Positions 1 through 6,481 of a DNA stretch of 10,578 nt are shown in pieces (positions within the stretch are counted from its first letter, which is position 1; every line of letters begins with the position of its first letter). The notes under the pieces are model-generated. The model saw only the letters and a list, made by a program, of their open reading frames with translations. It ran no database searches and was not told where the DNA came from. The position numbers were made by a program, and so were the translations under genes. The stretch spans positions 1 through 10,578 of the forward strand of contig JASBTC010000287.1 of the NCBI GenBank assembly GCA_030148625.1. The letters run 5' to 3'. Source of the DNA: Sphingobium sp. (lineage in GTDB: Bacteria > Pseudomonadota > Alphaproteobacteria > Sphingomonadales > Sphingomonadaceae).

Positions 1-1392
1 GAATCCGATTTCGCCCCCAAGGGGCTCAACGAGGACATCGTCCGCTTCATCTCGGCGAAGAAGAACGAGCCCGCGTGGATGCTCGACTGGCGGCTGAAGG
101 CGTTCCGCCAGTGGCTGAAGCTGGAGACCCCCGACTGGGCGAAGCTCGACGTCGCGCCGATCGACTATCAGGACGCCTATTATTACGCGGAGCCGCGCAA
201 GAAGCCGTCGCTGAAATCGCTCGACGAACTCGATCCCGAGATCCTGGAGACCTATCGCAAGCTCGGCATTCCGATCGAGGAGCAGAAAGTGCTCGCCGGT
301 GTCGAGGGTGCACGCAAGGTCGCGGTCGACGCGGTGTTCGACAGCGTCTCGGTCGCCACCACTTTCCGCAAGGAGCTGGAGGAAGCGGGCGTCATCTTCC
401 GCTCGATCTCGGAGGCGATCCGCGAATTCCCCGATCTGGTGAAGAAGTGGCTGGGCAAGGTCGTGCCGCAGCACGACAATTATTTCGCCGCGCTCAATTG
501 CGCGGTCTTTTCCGACGGCACCTTCGTCTACATCCCGGAGGGCGTCCGCTGCCCGATGGAGCTCAGCACCTATTTCCGGATCAATGCCGAGAATACCGGC
601 CAGTTCGAGCGGACGCTGATCGTCGCAGACAAGGGCAGCTATGTCTCCTATCTCGAAGGCTGCACCGCGCCGATGCGCGACGAGAACCAGCTTCACGCCG
701 CCGTGGTCGAACTGGTCGCGCTCGACGATGCCGAGATCAAATATTCGACCGTCCAGAACTGGTATCCCGGCGATGCCGAGGGCAAGGGCGGCATCTATAA
801 TTTCGTGACCAAGCGCGCGCTTTGCCAGGGGCGCAACAGCAAGGTGAGCTGGACCCAGGTCGAGACCGGCTCCGCCGTCACCTGGAAATATCCGTCCTGC
901 GTGCTCGCGGGTGAGAACAGCGTCGGCGAATTCTATTCGGTCGCAGTCACCAACAACCACCAGCAGGCCGATACCGGCACCAAGATGATCCATCTCGGCA
1001 GGAACAGCCGCTCGACCATCGTGTCGAAGGGGATCAGCGCCGGCCATTCGAACAACACCTATCGCGGTCTCGTCCGTGTCGGTCCGACCGCCGAGAATGT
1101 CCGCAACTTCACCCAGTGCGACAGCCTGCTGCTCGGCGACAAATGCGGCGCGCATACCGTGCCCTATATCGAGGTGCGCAATCCCAGCGCGCAGATCGAG
1201 CATGAGGCGACGACCAGCAAGATCAGCGACGACCAGCTTTTCTACGCGATGCAGCGCGGCCTCGATCAGGAAGCCGCGGTGGCGCTGATCGTCAACGGCT
1301 TCGCCAAGGAAGTGCTGCAACAGCTCCCCATGGAGTTCGCGGTCGAGGCGCAGAAGCTGCTCGGGATCAGCCTCGAAGGGAGCGTCGGGTGA
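1..1392 (+). CDS. sufB: SufB, Fe-S cluster scaffold subunit of SufBCD (5' partial)
   Basis: SufB is the core scaffold of the cytosolic SufBC2D complex, on which iron-sulfur clusters are built. The frame is open from base 1, well before the first internal ATG at 79, and the upstream residues ([17 protein letters not shown]) are typical SufB sequence, so the gene is cut by the window edge. 463 residues are visible; by family length I estimate about 25 N-terminal residues are missing. Family landmarks include the [16 protein letters not shown] block near residues 177-192, the [14 protein letters not shown] block with its conserved cysteine at about 382, the EHEATTSKI block near 400-408, and the C-terminus [17 protein letters not shown]. 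The stop overlaps the next gene's GTG start by four bases, and the AAGGGAG inside the last codons (1376-1382) is a good ribosome binding site for that gene. Identification is very secure. Confidence 0.97.
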   Translation, partial: ESDFAPKGLNEDIVRFISAKKNEPAWMLDWRLKAFRQWLKLETPDWAKLDVAPIDYQDAYYYAEPRKKPSLKSLDELDPEILETYRKLGIPIEEQKVLAGVEGARKVAVDAVFDSVSVATTFRKELEEAGVIFRSISEAIREFPDLVKKWLGKVVPQHDNYFAALNCAVFSDGTFVYIPEGVRCPMELSTYFRINAENTGQFERTLIVADKGSYVSYLEGCTAPMRDENQLHAAVVELVALDDAEIKYSTVQNWYPGDAEGKGGIYNFVTKRALCQGRNSKVSWTQVETGSAVTWKYPSCVLAGENSVGEFYSVAVTNNHQQADTGTKMIHLGRNSRSTIVSKGISAGHSNNTYRGLVRVGPTAENVRNFTQCDSLLLGDKCGAHTVPYIEVRNPSAQIEHEATTSKISDDQLFYAMQRGLDQEAAVALIVNGFAKEVLQQLPMEFAVEAQKLLGISLEGSVG

Positions 1393-1697
1393 TCTGGATC
1401 GTCGCGGCGGTGATGCTGCAGGCCGCTCCCGTGGCGGCCGAGGAGGAGATCGTCGTGATGGGACGCCGCCTTCAGGCCCTGTCGGTGATCCTCAGCCGCG
1501 ATGCGAAGGGCAAGTTCGCATGCGGGTTGAGCGCATCGAGCGGCAGCCCCGCGGTCGATGCGCAATTGTGCAGGACGGCCGCGAAATGCGCGAAGCAGGG
1601 CAAGGTTGCCGCCGATGCGATGCGGGCCTGCATCGACGCGCGCAAGCCCGCGATATTGGAAGAATTCGCCGCACGCGTGCGGTCGGGAAAAGGTTGA
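1389..1697 (+). CDS. Small secreted protein of unknown function between sufB and sufC
   Basis: I do not recognise a named family. The 102-residue product starts at a GTG that overlaps the sufB stop (GTGA), with AAGGGAG six bases upstream. That spacing and the one-base gap to sufC show it is really translated as part of the operon. Residues 1-17 form a short hydrophobic leader ending in PVAA, which looks like a signal peptide with cleavage near residue 17. The mature end begins [10 protein letters not shown], resembling the EIVVTGxR stretch near the N-terminus of many sphingomonad TonB-dependent receptors and small secreted proteins. Four cysteines at 45, 61, 67 and 81 could form two disulfides in the periplasm or bind metal; the spacing resembles no motif I know. 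The C-terminal half is alanine- and basic-rich and probably helical. A periplasmic protein inside a cytosolic Fe-S operon is unusual, and its role is unknown. Confidence 0.8.
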   Translation: MIWIVAAVMLQAAPVAAEEEIVVMGRRLQALSVILSRDAKGKFACGLSASSGSPAVDAQLCRTAAKCAKQGKVAADAMRACIDARKPAILEEFAARVRSGKG

Positions 1698-1698
1698 A

Positions 1699-2442
1699 AT
1701 GCTTAAGATTGAGAACCTCCATGCCGAAGTCGACGGCAAGCCGATCCTCAAGGGGCTGACGCTCGCGCTCAATCCCGGCGAGATCCATGCGATCATGGGC
1801 CCCAACGGCGCCGGCAAGTCGACCCTGTCCTATGTGCTCGGCGGCCGGCCCGGCTATGAAGTCACCGACGGCAGCGTCACCTTCGACGGCGCGGATCTGC
1901 TCGAGATGGCGCCGCACGAGCGCGCTGCGGCAGGCTTGTTCCTCGGCTTCCAATATCCCGTCGAGATCCCCGGCGTCTCCAACGTCCAGTTCCTGCGCGA
2001 AGCCCTCAACAGCCAACGGCGCAATCGCGGCGAACCGCCATTGTCGGGCGGCGAGTTCCTCAAGGTCGCGCGCGCCCAGGCCGATGCGATGGGCATGAAC
2101 ATGGATATGCTCAAGCGGCCGGTGAATGTCGGCTTTTCGGGCGGCGAGAAGAAACGCAACGAGATGGTGCAGATGGGGATCATCGATCCGAAGCTCGCCA
2201 TTCTCGACGAGACCGACAGCGGCCTCGACATCGACGCGCTCCGCGTCGTCGGCGAAGGCATCAACCGTATCATGCGCACCCCCGACAAGGCGGTGCTGCT
2301 GATCACCCATTATCAGCGCCTGCTCGATTATGTGCAGCCCGATTTCGTCCATGTGCTGAGCGCCGGCCGCATCGTCCGCTCGGGCGGCAAGGAACTCGCG
2401 CACGAACTCGAGCGCGAAGGTTATGGAGCGCTGGCGGCGTGA
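1699..2442 (+). CDS. sufC: SufC, ABC-type ATPase of the SufBCD complex
   Basis: SufC is the cytosolic ATPase that binds SufB and SufD and drives the conformational change needed for cluster assembly. The 247-residue protein has the usual family length. Visible motifs are Walker A GPNGAGKST at 34-42, Q-loop glutamine in GFQYP at about 86, ABC signature FSGGEKKR at 146-153, Walker B LAILDETD at 166-173, D-loop SGLD at 174-177 and H-loop histidine at 204 in ITHYQR. The start MLKIENLH at 1699 is preferred over an in-frame ATG at 1558, because the latter would add 47 residues unrelated to SufC that overlap the preceding gene out of frame. AAAAGG lies just upstream as ribosome binding site. The stop overlaps the sufD GTG start by four bases. 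Confidence 0.97.
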   Translation: MLKIENLHAEVDGKPILKGLTLALNPGEIHAIMGPNGAGKSTLSYVLGGRPGYEVTDGSVTFDGADLLEMAPHERAAAGLFLGFQYPVEIPGVSNVQFLREALNSQRRNRGEPPLSGGEFLKVARAQADAMGMNMDMLKRPVNVGFSGGEKKRNEMVQMGIIDPKLAILDETDSGLDIDALRVVGEGINRIMRTPDKAVLLITHYQRLLDYVQPDFVHVLSAGRIVRSGGKELAHELEREGYGALAA

Positions 2443-3599
2443 ATCTTGCGCTTCCCTCGGTACGCCAGGAGGCGTGGCGCTGGTCCGATCTGTCGGGGCT
2501 GGAGGCGATCGTCGATGCGCCGCGCGGCGCCGTCGAGGCTGCGGACGCATCCGCCTTTCTTCTCGACCTGGGCGGTCCCCGCCTGATCTTCGTCGACGGC
2601 ATGTTCGATGCCGATGCCAGCGATCCACAGGGCGTGACGATCGGCCCGGTCGAAGCCGCGACCGATCATCCGCTGGGTCGCGCCGCCACGGGGATGGGCT
2701 GGACGCTTTCGCTGGGCGTCGATCATGCGACCTCCGGCCCTGTCGAGATCGTCCATATCGCCACCGGCGGTGCCAATCATCTGCCCGGCCGGATCGCGCT
2801 GGCCGAGGATGCGCAGGCGAGCATCGTCGAGACTTTTGTCGGCACCGGCTGGTCCAATCGCCTGACGCACATCGATCTTGCGCCGAGCGCGCGGCTGATG
2901 CGCTCGATTCGCCTGCTGCAGACGGACGGCTTCGTCTCGTTGCGCGACGAGGCCGATATCGGACAGGCGGCCAGCCTCGTCACCATCGTCCTTGGCGCGG
3001 GCGCAGCCGGCAGCCGCGTCGATGCCGCACTCACCCTGTCCGGCGAAGGCGCTTTCGCCGAAATGGGCGGCACCCTGCTGTGCCGCGGCGATCAGCGCCA
3101 GGAAGCAGCGATCGTCCTTCGCCATGCCGCGGAGAACGGCTCCAGCCGGCAGACCTGGCGCGCCGTCGCCGCCGACCGGTCGACCGCAAGCCTGGCCGCG
3201 CGCGTCGAGGTTGCCCGCGATGCGCAGAAGACCGACGGCGAACAGTCGCTGCGCGGCTTGCTGCTCAAGCGGACCGCGACGATCAATCTGAAGCCCGAGC
3301 TCGAGATCTTCGCCGACGACGTCAAATGCGCGCATGGCGCGACCGTCGGTGAGCTCGATCGCAATGCGCTTTTCTACCTGCAGAGCCGCGGCATTCCCCC
3401 GCAACAGGCAGAGGCTTTGCTCACCCGCGCTTTCGTGGCGGATGCGCTCGGACGGATCGGCGAGGAGAAGGTCCGCGAGGCGTTCGTCGCTGATGCAGAC
3501 CGCTGGCTCAGTCAGACTCCGTTCGTCCCGAGCGAAGTCGAGGGACCTGGGGCATCGAGCCGACGTGTCTCGACTTCGCTCGACACGAACGGGGATTGA
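2439..3599 (+). CDS. sufD: SufD, Fe-S cluster assembly subunit with a repeat-derived C-terminal tail
   Basis: SufD is the SufB paralogue that completes the SufBC2D scaffold and helps iron entry. The 386-residue product starts at a GTG overlapping the sufC stop. It is a right-handed beta-helix type protein with the diagnostic block KPELEIFADDVKCAHGATVGELD at 285-307, followed by LFYLQSRGIPPQQAEALLTRAF, which matches the family end region. The stretch up to about residue 359 (ADADRWLSQ) reads as normal SufD. Residues 361-385 (PFVPSEVEG through LDTNG) are encoded by a palindromic repeat at 3519-3592 and are not family sequence, so the native stop was probably lost when the repeat landed there. 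Three bases separate the stop from the sufS start. Function is secure; the tail is probably a tolerated addition. Confidence 0.95.
   Translation: MNLALPSVRQEAWRWSDLSGLEAIVDAPRGAVEAADASAFLLDLGGPRLIFVDGMFDADASDPQGVTIGPVEAATDHPLGRAATGMGWTLSLGVDHATSGPVEIVHIATGGANHLPGRIALAEDAQASIVETFVGTGWSNRLTHIDLAPSARLMRSIRLLQTDGFVSLRDEADIGQAASLVTIVLGAGAAGSRVDAALTLSGEGAFAEMGGTLLCRGDQRQEAAIVLRHAAENGSSRQTWRAVAADRSTASLAARVEVARDAQKTDGEQSLRGLLLKRTATINLKPELEIFADDVKCAHGATVGELDRNALFYLQSRGIPPQQAEALLTRAFVADALGRIGEEKVREAFVADADRWLSQTPFVPSEVEGPGASSRRVSTSLDTNGD
3519..3592. repeat. Palindromic REP-like repeat, two inverted arms, inside the sufD 3' end
   Basis: Arm 1 (3519-3546) and arm 2 (3565-3592) are 28-base inverted copies that match at 24 positions, with an 18-base spacer. 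Each arm also folds on itself: GTCCC pairs with GGGAC in arm 1, and GTGTC with GACAC in arm 2. All four differences between the arms fall in this internal stem and keep it paired. The element encodes sufD residues 361-385, and its right edge supplies the first two bases of the GGGG before sufS. I associate such PFVPSEVEG-encoding elements with sphingomonad genomes, from memory. No flanking target duplication is obvious. Confidence 0.85.
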
Positions 3600-3602
3600 G
3601 CC

Positions 3603-4817
3603 ATGAATGTGTTAGCCGATACCCGCCCGCTCGATCATCTTGCCGATTTCCCCGCGATTCCTGCGGGCTGGGCCTATCTCGACACCGCCGCCACCGCGCA
3701 AAAGCCGGCGCCGGTGATCGCGGCGATCGATCGCGCCTATGGCGAGACCTATGCCACGGTCCATCGCGGCGTCTATCAGCGCTCGGCCGACATGACGATC
3801 GCATACGAGGCGGCGCGCGAGCGTGTGGCGCGCTTCATCGGCGCCGGATCCGCATCGGAGATCGTCTTCACGCGCGGCGCGACCGAAAGCATCAATCTCG
3901 TCGCGCAAAGCTGGGGGCAGACGCATCTCAGGCGTGGCGACCGCATCCTGCTGTCGATGCTGGAGCATCATTCCAATATCGTGCCATGGCAATTGCTGCG
4001 CGACCGGATCGGTATCGAGATCGACGTCGCGCCGCTCACGCCGGACGGGCGGATCGACCTGGATGCCGCACAGGCGATGCTGACCCCGGCGCACAAGCTG
4101 GTCGCGCTTGCCCATGTCTCGAACGTGCTCGGCTCCGTGCTCGACGTCCGCCGTGCCGCCGAACTGGCGCATGCGGTCGGCGCGAAACTGCTGCTCGACG
4201 GCTGCCAGGCCGTGCCGCGCCTGCCGGTCGACGTCGGCGCGATCGGCGCCGATTTCTATGCCTTCTCCGCGCACAAGCTCTACGGGCCCACCGGCTTCGG
4301 CGTGCTCTGGGCGCGTCCGGACATCCTCGATGCGATGCCCCCCTGGCATGGCGGCGGCGCGATGATCGACAAGGTGACGTTCGAGAAGACCACCTATGCC
4401 CCCCCGCCCGCGCGTTTCGAAGCGGGCACGCCGCATATCGTCGGCGCGCTCGGCCTGCATGCCGCGATCGACTATGTCGAGGGCATCGGGCTGGAGGCGA
4501 TCCATGCGCACGAGACCGCGCTCGTTCGTGCGACCCGCGATGCCTTGTCCGCGATCAACAGCGTCAGGCTGTTCGGGCCCGAGGATTCGGCAGGAATCGT
4601 CAGCTTCGGTATCGAGGGGGTTCATCCCCACGATATCGGCACCATATTGGATGAAGGGCATGTGGCGATCCGCGCCGGCCATCATTGCGCGCAGCCGCTG
4701 ATGGCGCATCTGGGCGTCGACGCCACCGCGCGCGCAAGCTTCGGCGTTTACAATAGCGAGGCCGATGTCGCCGCGCTGGTGAAAGGTATCGAAAGAGTGA
4801 CGAGGATCTTCGGGTGA
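3603..4817 (+). CDS. sufS: SufS, PLP-dependent cysteine desulfurase (group II)
   Basis: This enzyme removes sulfur from L-cysteine as an enzyme-bound persulfide and supplies it to SufBCD. The 404-residue length is typical. Visible residues are YLDTAAT near the N-terminus, histidines in MLEHHSN at 119-125, the PLP-contacting aspartate in LLLDGCQAV at about 199, the Schiff-base lysine K225 in FSAHKLYGP, the RFEAGTP block at 271-277 and the catalytic cysteine C362 in IRAGHHCAQP. The RxGHHCAQP context marks the SufS group rather than IscS or NifS. The GGGG at 3591-3594, eight bases before the ATG, is the only Shine-Dalgarno-like sequence, and its first two bases belong to the upstream repeat. No sufE- or sufU-type partner is present in the window. 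The stop overlaps the next gene by GTGA. Confidence 0.96.
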   Translation: MNVLADTRPLDHLADFPAIPAGWAYLDTAATAQKPAPVIAAIDRAYGETYATVHRGVYQRSADMTIAYEAARERVARFIGAGSASEIVFTRGATESINLVAQSWGQTHLRRGDRILLSMLEHHSNIVPWQLLRDRIGIEIDVAPLTPDGRIDLDAAQAMLTPAHKLVALAHVSNVLGSVLDVRRAAELAHAVGAKLLLDGCQAVPRLPVDVGAIGADFYAFSAHKLYGPTGFGVLWARPDILDAMPPWHGGGAMIDKVTFEKTTYAPPPARFEAGTPHIVGALGLHAAIDYVEGIGLEAIHAHETALVRATRDALSAINSVRLFGPEDSAGIVSFGIEGVHPHDIGTILDEGHVAIRAGHHCAQPLMAHLGVDATARASFGVYNSEADVAALVKGIERVTRIFG

Positions 4818-5287
4818 GCGAGGAACGCAGGATCGAGATCGAGCAAGTCGAAGCGGCCGAAAAGCCGCCAAAGGCGCGCGTCGAGGATGCGGAAGCGCCA
4901 CGCGATATCTTCGAGCGCAAACGCGACTATCTGGAAGGCTTTCTGGCGCAGGCGCCCGTCGCGGATCCCGCGGGGCAGCCGGGCGGCGATCTCTATGAAG
5001 CGGTGATCGGATCGCTCAAGGAGATCTACGATCCCGAGATTCCGGTGAACATTTACGATCTCGGCCTGATCTACGGTGTCGATATTACCGAGGAAGGCCA
5101 TGCCGTGGTGACGATGACGCTCACCACGCCGCATTGTCCCGTTGCCGAATCGATGCCCGGTGAAGTCGAATTGCGCGTCGGGTCGGTGCCCGGTGTCGGA
5201 TCGGCCGAAGTCAATCTGGTCTGGGATCCGCCATGGGATCCGCAGAAGATGTCGGACGAGGCCAAGCTCGAATTGGGAATGCTGTAG
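4814..5287 (+). CDS. sufT: SufT-type DUF59/MIP18-family Fe-S assembly protein
   Basis: The protein belongs to the DUF59 (MIP18-like) family found in SUF operons, implicated in Fe-S protein maturation. The conserved core is about residues 60-140: LYEAVIGSLKEIYDPEIP, then VNIYDLGLIYGV at 78-89, TLTTPHCPVAE at 102-112 with conserved cysteine C108, and NLVWDPPWDPQKMSDEAK near the end. The first 57 residues are a charged, Glu/Lys/Ala-rich extension with no domain I recognise. It may be disordered or coiled. The GTG start overlaps the sufS stop (GTGA) and has AGGA seven bases upstream at 4803-4806, which supports it. The family is clear; the sufT symbol is by operon position and family rather than any proven function. 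About 105 bases separate it from the A-type gene. Confidence 0.9.
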   Translation: MSEERRIEIEQVEAAEKPPKARVEDAEAPRDIFERKRDYLEGFLAQAPVADPAGQPGGDLYEAVIGSLKEIYDPEIPVNIYDLGLIYGVDITEEGHAVVTMTLTTPHCPVAESMPGEVELRVGSVPGVGSAEVNLVWDPPWDPQKMSDEAKLELGML

Positions 5288-5290
5288 CAG

Positions 5291-5315
5291 TCGATCAAAG
5301 TGGTACTTTGATCGA
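5291..5315 (+). other. Perfect 11-bp inverted repeat (hairpin) between the sufT-type and A-type genes
   Basis: TCGATCAAAGT at 5291-5301 and its exact reverse complement ACTTTGATCGA at 5305-5315 are separated by only GGT. In RNA this gives an 11-bp stem with a triloop. No T-run follows (the next bases are AGGGAATG), so it is not a classical intrinsic terminator. It begins four bases after the preceding stop. It could be an mRNA processing or stability element that sets the level of the last suf gene, or a DNA operator. It contains none of the IscR motif features I can recognise. Confidence 0.75.
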
Positions 5316-5326
5316 AGGGAATGAAA

Positions 5327-5354
5327 CCGTTTGTCCCGAGCGAAATCGAGGGAC
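5327..5354. repeat. Second copy of the REP-like repeat arm, before the A-type gene
   Basis: This single arm matches arm 1 of the sufD-embedded element at 26 of 28 positions, in the same orientation, and keeps the GTCCC/GGGAC internal stem. No clear inverted second arm follows, so it is a solo copy or a decayed pair. If translation began at the in-frame ATG at 5321, the repeat would encode PFVPSEIEG, the same reading frame as in sufD. I consider it non-coding leader sequence. Confidence 0.8.
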
Positions 5355-5392
5355 GTTGGGCGCTCCGCTCGGACGGACAGGATTGGAATGAG

Positions 5393-5746
5393 ATGACCAC
5401 GACCACTCGCATTCGCCCCGCCGCGCTGACGCTCACCCCGGGCGCCGAAAAGCGCATCGCCGATCTGATGGCGAATGCGCCCGAGGGCGCGATCGGCGTC
5501 AAGCTCTCGACGCCGCGCCGCGGCTGTTCGGGGCTGGCCTATTCGGTCGACTATGTCAGCGAAGCCAACAGCTTCGACGAGCGGATCGAGACGCCCGGCG
5601 GATTGTTCTTCGTCGACGGCGGATCGATCCTCTATCTGATCGGATCGAAGATGGACTGGGTGGAGGATGATTTCACCGCCGGCTTCGTCTTCGAAAATCC
5701 CAATGCCAAGGGTGCGTGCGGCTGCGGGGAAAGCTTCACCGTCTGA
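5393..5746 (+). CDS. sufA: SufA/IscA-type A-type Fe-S carrier protein
   Basis: A-type carriers receive or hold iron-sulfur clusters and pass them to client proteins. The 117-residue product has the family's three cysteines: C45 in PRRGCSGLAY, and C109 and C111 in GACGCGESF at the end. It also has the typical block LFFVDGGSILYLIGSKMDWVEDDFTAGFVFENPNA. I chose the ATG at 5393 (MTTTTRIRPAALTLTPGAEKRI), because family homology starts there. An in-frame ATG at 5321 would add 24 residues encoded largely by the repeat at 5327-5354, and its AGGGA touches the start codon, leaving no spacing. The site before 5393 (GGATTGGAATGAG) is weak. It is the last suf gene, about 105 bases after the sufT-type gene. 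SufA versus IscA cannot be separated by sequence alone; operon position favours SufA. Confidence 0.9.
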   Translation: MTTTTRIRPAALTLTPGAEKRIADLMANAPEGAIGVKLSTPRRGCSGLAYSVDYVSEANSFDERIETPGGLFFVDGGSILYLIGSKMDWVEDDFTAGFVFENPNAKGACGCGESFTV

Positions 5747-5750
5747 CGCT

Positions 5751-5766
5751 CGGTCCATGGGGACCG
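5751..5766 (+). terminator. Short hairpin after the suf operon (weak terminator candidate)
   Basis: CGGTCC at 5751-5756 and GGACCG at 5761-5766 form a 6-bp stem with a four-base loop, five bases past the A-type gene stop. No T-run follows, so an efficient intrinsic terminator is doubtful. It may only slow or stabilise the transcript end. Transcription may well continue into the nucleotidase gene. Confidence 0.3.
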
Positions 5767-5775
5767 CCATTGCCG

Positions 5776-5807
5776 CAGGCCGGCCCCTCGTCTACACGCC
5801 CGGCCTG
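5776..5807 (+). other. 8-bp inverted repeat ending two bases before the nucleotidase start codon
   Basis: CAGGCCGG (5776-5783) and CCGGCCTG (5800-5807) are exact reverse complements with a 16-base loop. The stem covers the place where a ribosome binding site would normally sit for the ATG at 5810. It might limit translation initiation or be a regulatory fold. No T-run follows. Confidence 0.4.
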
Positions 5808-5809
5808 TC

Positions 5810-6481
5810 ATGGTCCCCGCGCTCGCCCATATCCGCAACTGGATCTTCGATCTGGATAATACGCTTTATCCGTCGTCGGCCGACCTGTTCGCGCTGATCG
5901 ATGCGCGGATGGGTGAATATATCGGCGGACTGCTCGGCGTCGACCGGGTCGCGGCGCGCAAGGTGCAGAAGGGGTATTTCCACGCCCATGGCACCACCCT
6001 GGCCGGGCTGATGGCCGACCATCAGGTCGACCCGCACGAATTCCTCCGCTTCGTCCATGACGTGCCGATGGACCGGCTGGTTCCGGACGCCCGCGTGATC
6101 GACGGCATCGCCCGGCTGCCCGGACGCCGCATCGTCTTCACCAACGGCGATGCCAGCTATGCCGCGCGCGTGCTCGACAAGCTCGGCCTCCATGACCTGT
6201 TCGAGACCATCTACGACATCCATCGGCTCGACTATCGACCGAAGCCATATGCGGAGGGCTATGCACGGATGTGCGCGGCACTCGGCATCGCGGCGCCCGA
6301 ATCGCTGTTCGTCGAGGATATGGCGCGCAATCTGGTGCCGGCAAAGGCGCTGGGGATGACGACCGTCTGGGTGAATAACGGATCGGAACAGGCCGGTGCC
6401 GACGCGCAGAACGATCTGATCGATTATGAAGTCGCCGATCTCGGCGATTGGCTGGACCATGTCCTTGAAGAGGGGGAATGA
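5810..6481 (+). CDS. HAD-family pyrimidine 5'-nucleotidase
   Basis: This is a cytosolic haloacid-dehalogenase-type phosphatase of the pyrimidine 5'-nucleotidase (SSM1-like) subfamily, expected to dephosphorylate nucleoside monophosphates. Its 223 residues show motif I FDLDNTLYP with nucleophile D14 and acid D16, motif II FTNGD with T111, motif III lysine in RPKPYAEGY at about K145 and motif IV FVEDMARNL with E169 and D170. The DLDNTLYP form and the small helical cap after it are typical of this subgroup. ATG at 5810 is the only possible start, since no ATG, GTG or TTG lies between it and the in-frame sufA stop. No Shine-Dalgarno sequence is visible and a hairpin sits just upstream. The stop is directly adjacent to the dapD start, so the two are probably cotranscribed. 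The exact substrate is inferred. Confidence 0.88.
   Translation: MVPALAHIRNWIFDLDNTLYPSSADLFALIDARMGEYIGGLLGVDRVAARKVQKGYFHAHGTTLAGLMADHQVDPHEFLRFVHDVPMDRLVPDARVIDGIARLPGRRIVFTNGDASYAARVLDKLGLHDLFETIYDIHRLDYRPKPYAEGYARMCAALGIAAPESLFVEDMARNLVPAKALGMTTVWVNNGSEQAGADAQNDLIDYEVADLGDWLDHVLEEGE

Noticed and set aside
1492..2628. A 378-codon open frame on the - strand opposite sufC and flanking genes
   Set aside because: It spans three well-supported + strand genes and their coupled junctions. Its translation looks like codon-bias shadow sequence.
3612..4901. A 429-codon open frame on the - strand opposite sufS
   Set aside because: sufS has all catalytic residues on the + strand. The antisense product has biased composition and no domain features.
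5757..5897. Small ORF starting in the gap after the A-type gene and overlapping the nucleotidase start
   Set aside because: No ribosome binding site, and most of it overlaps the conserved DLDNTLYP region in another frame.
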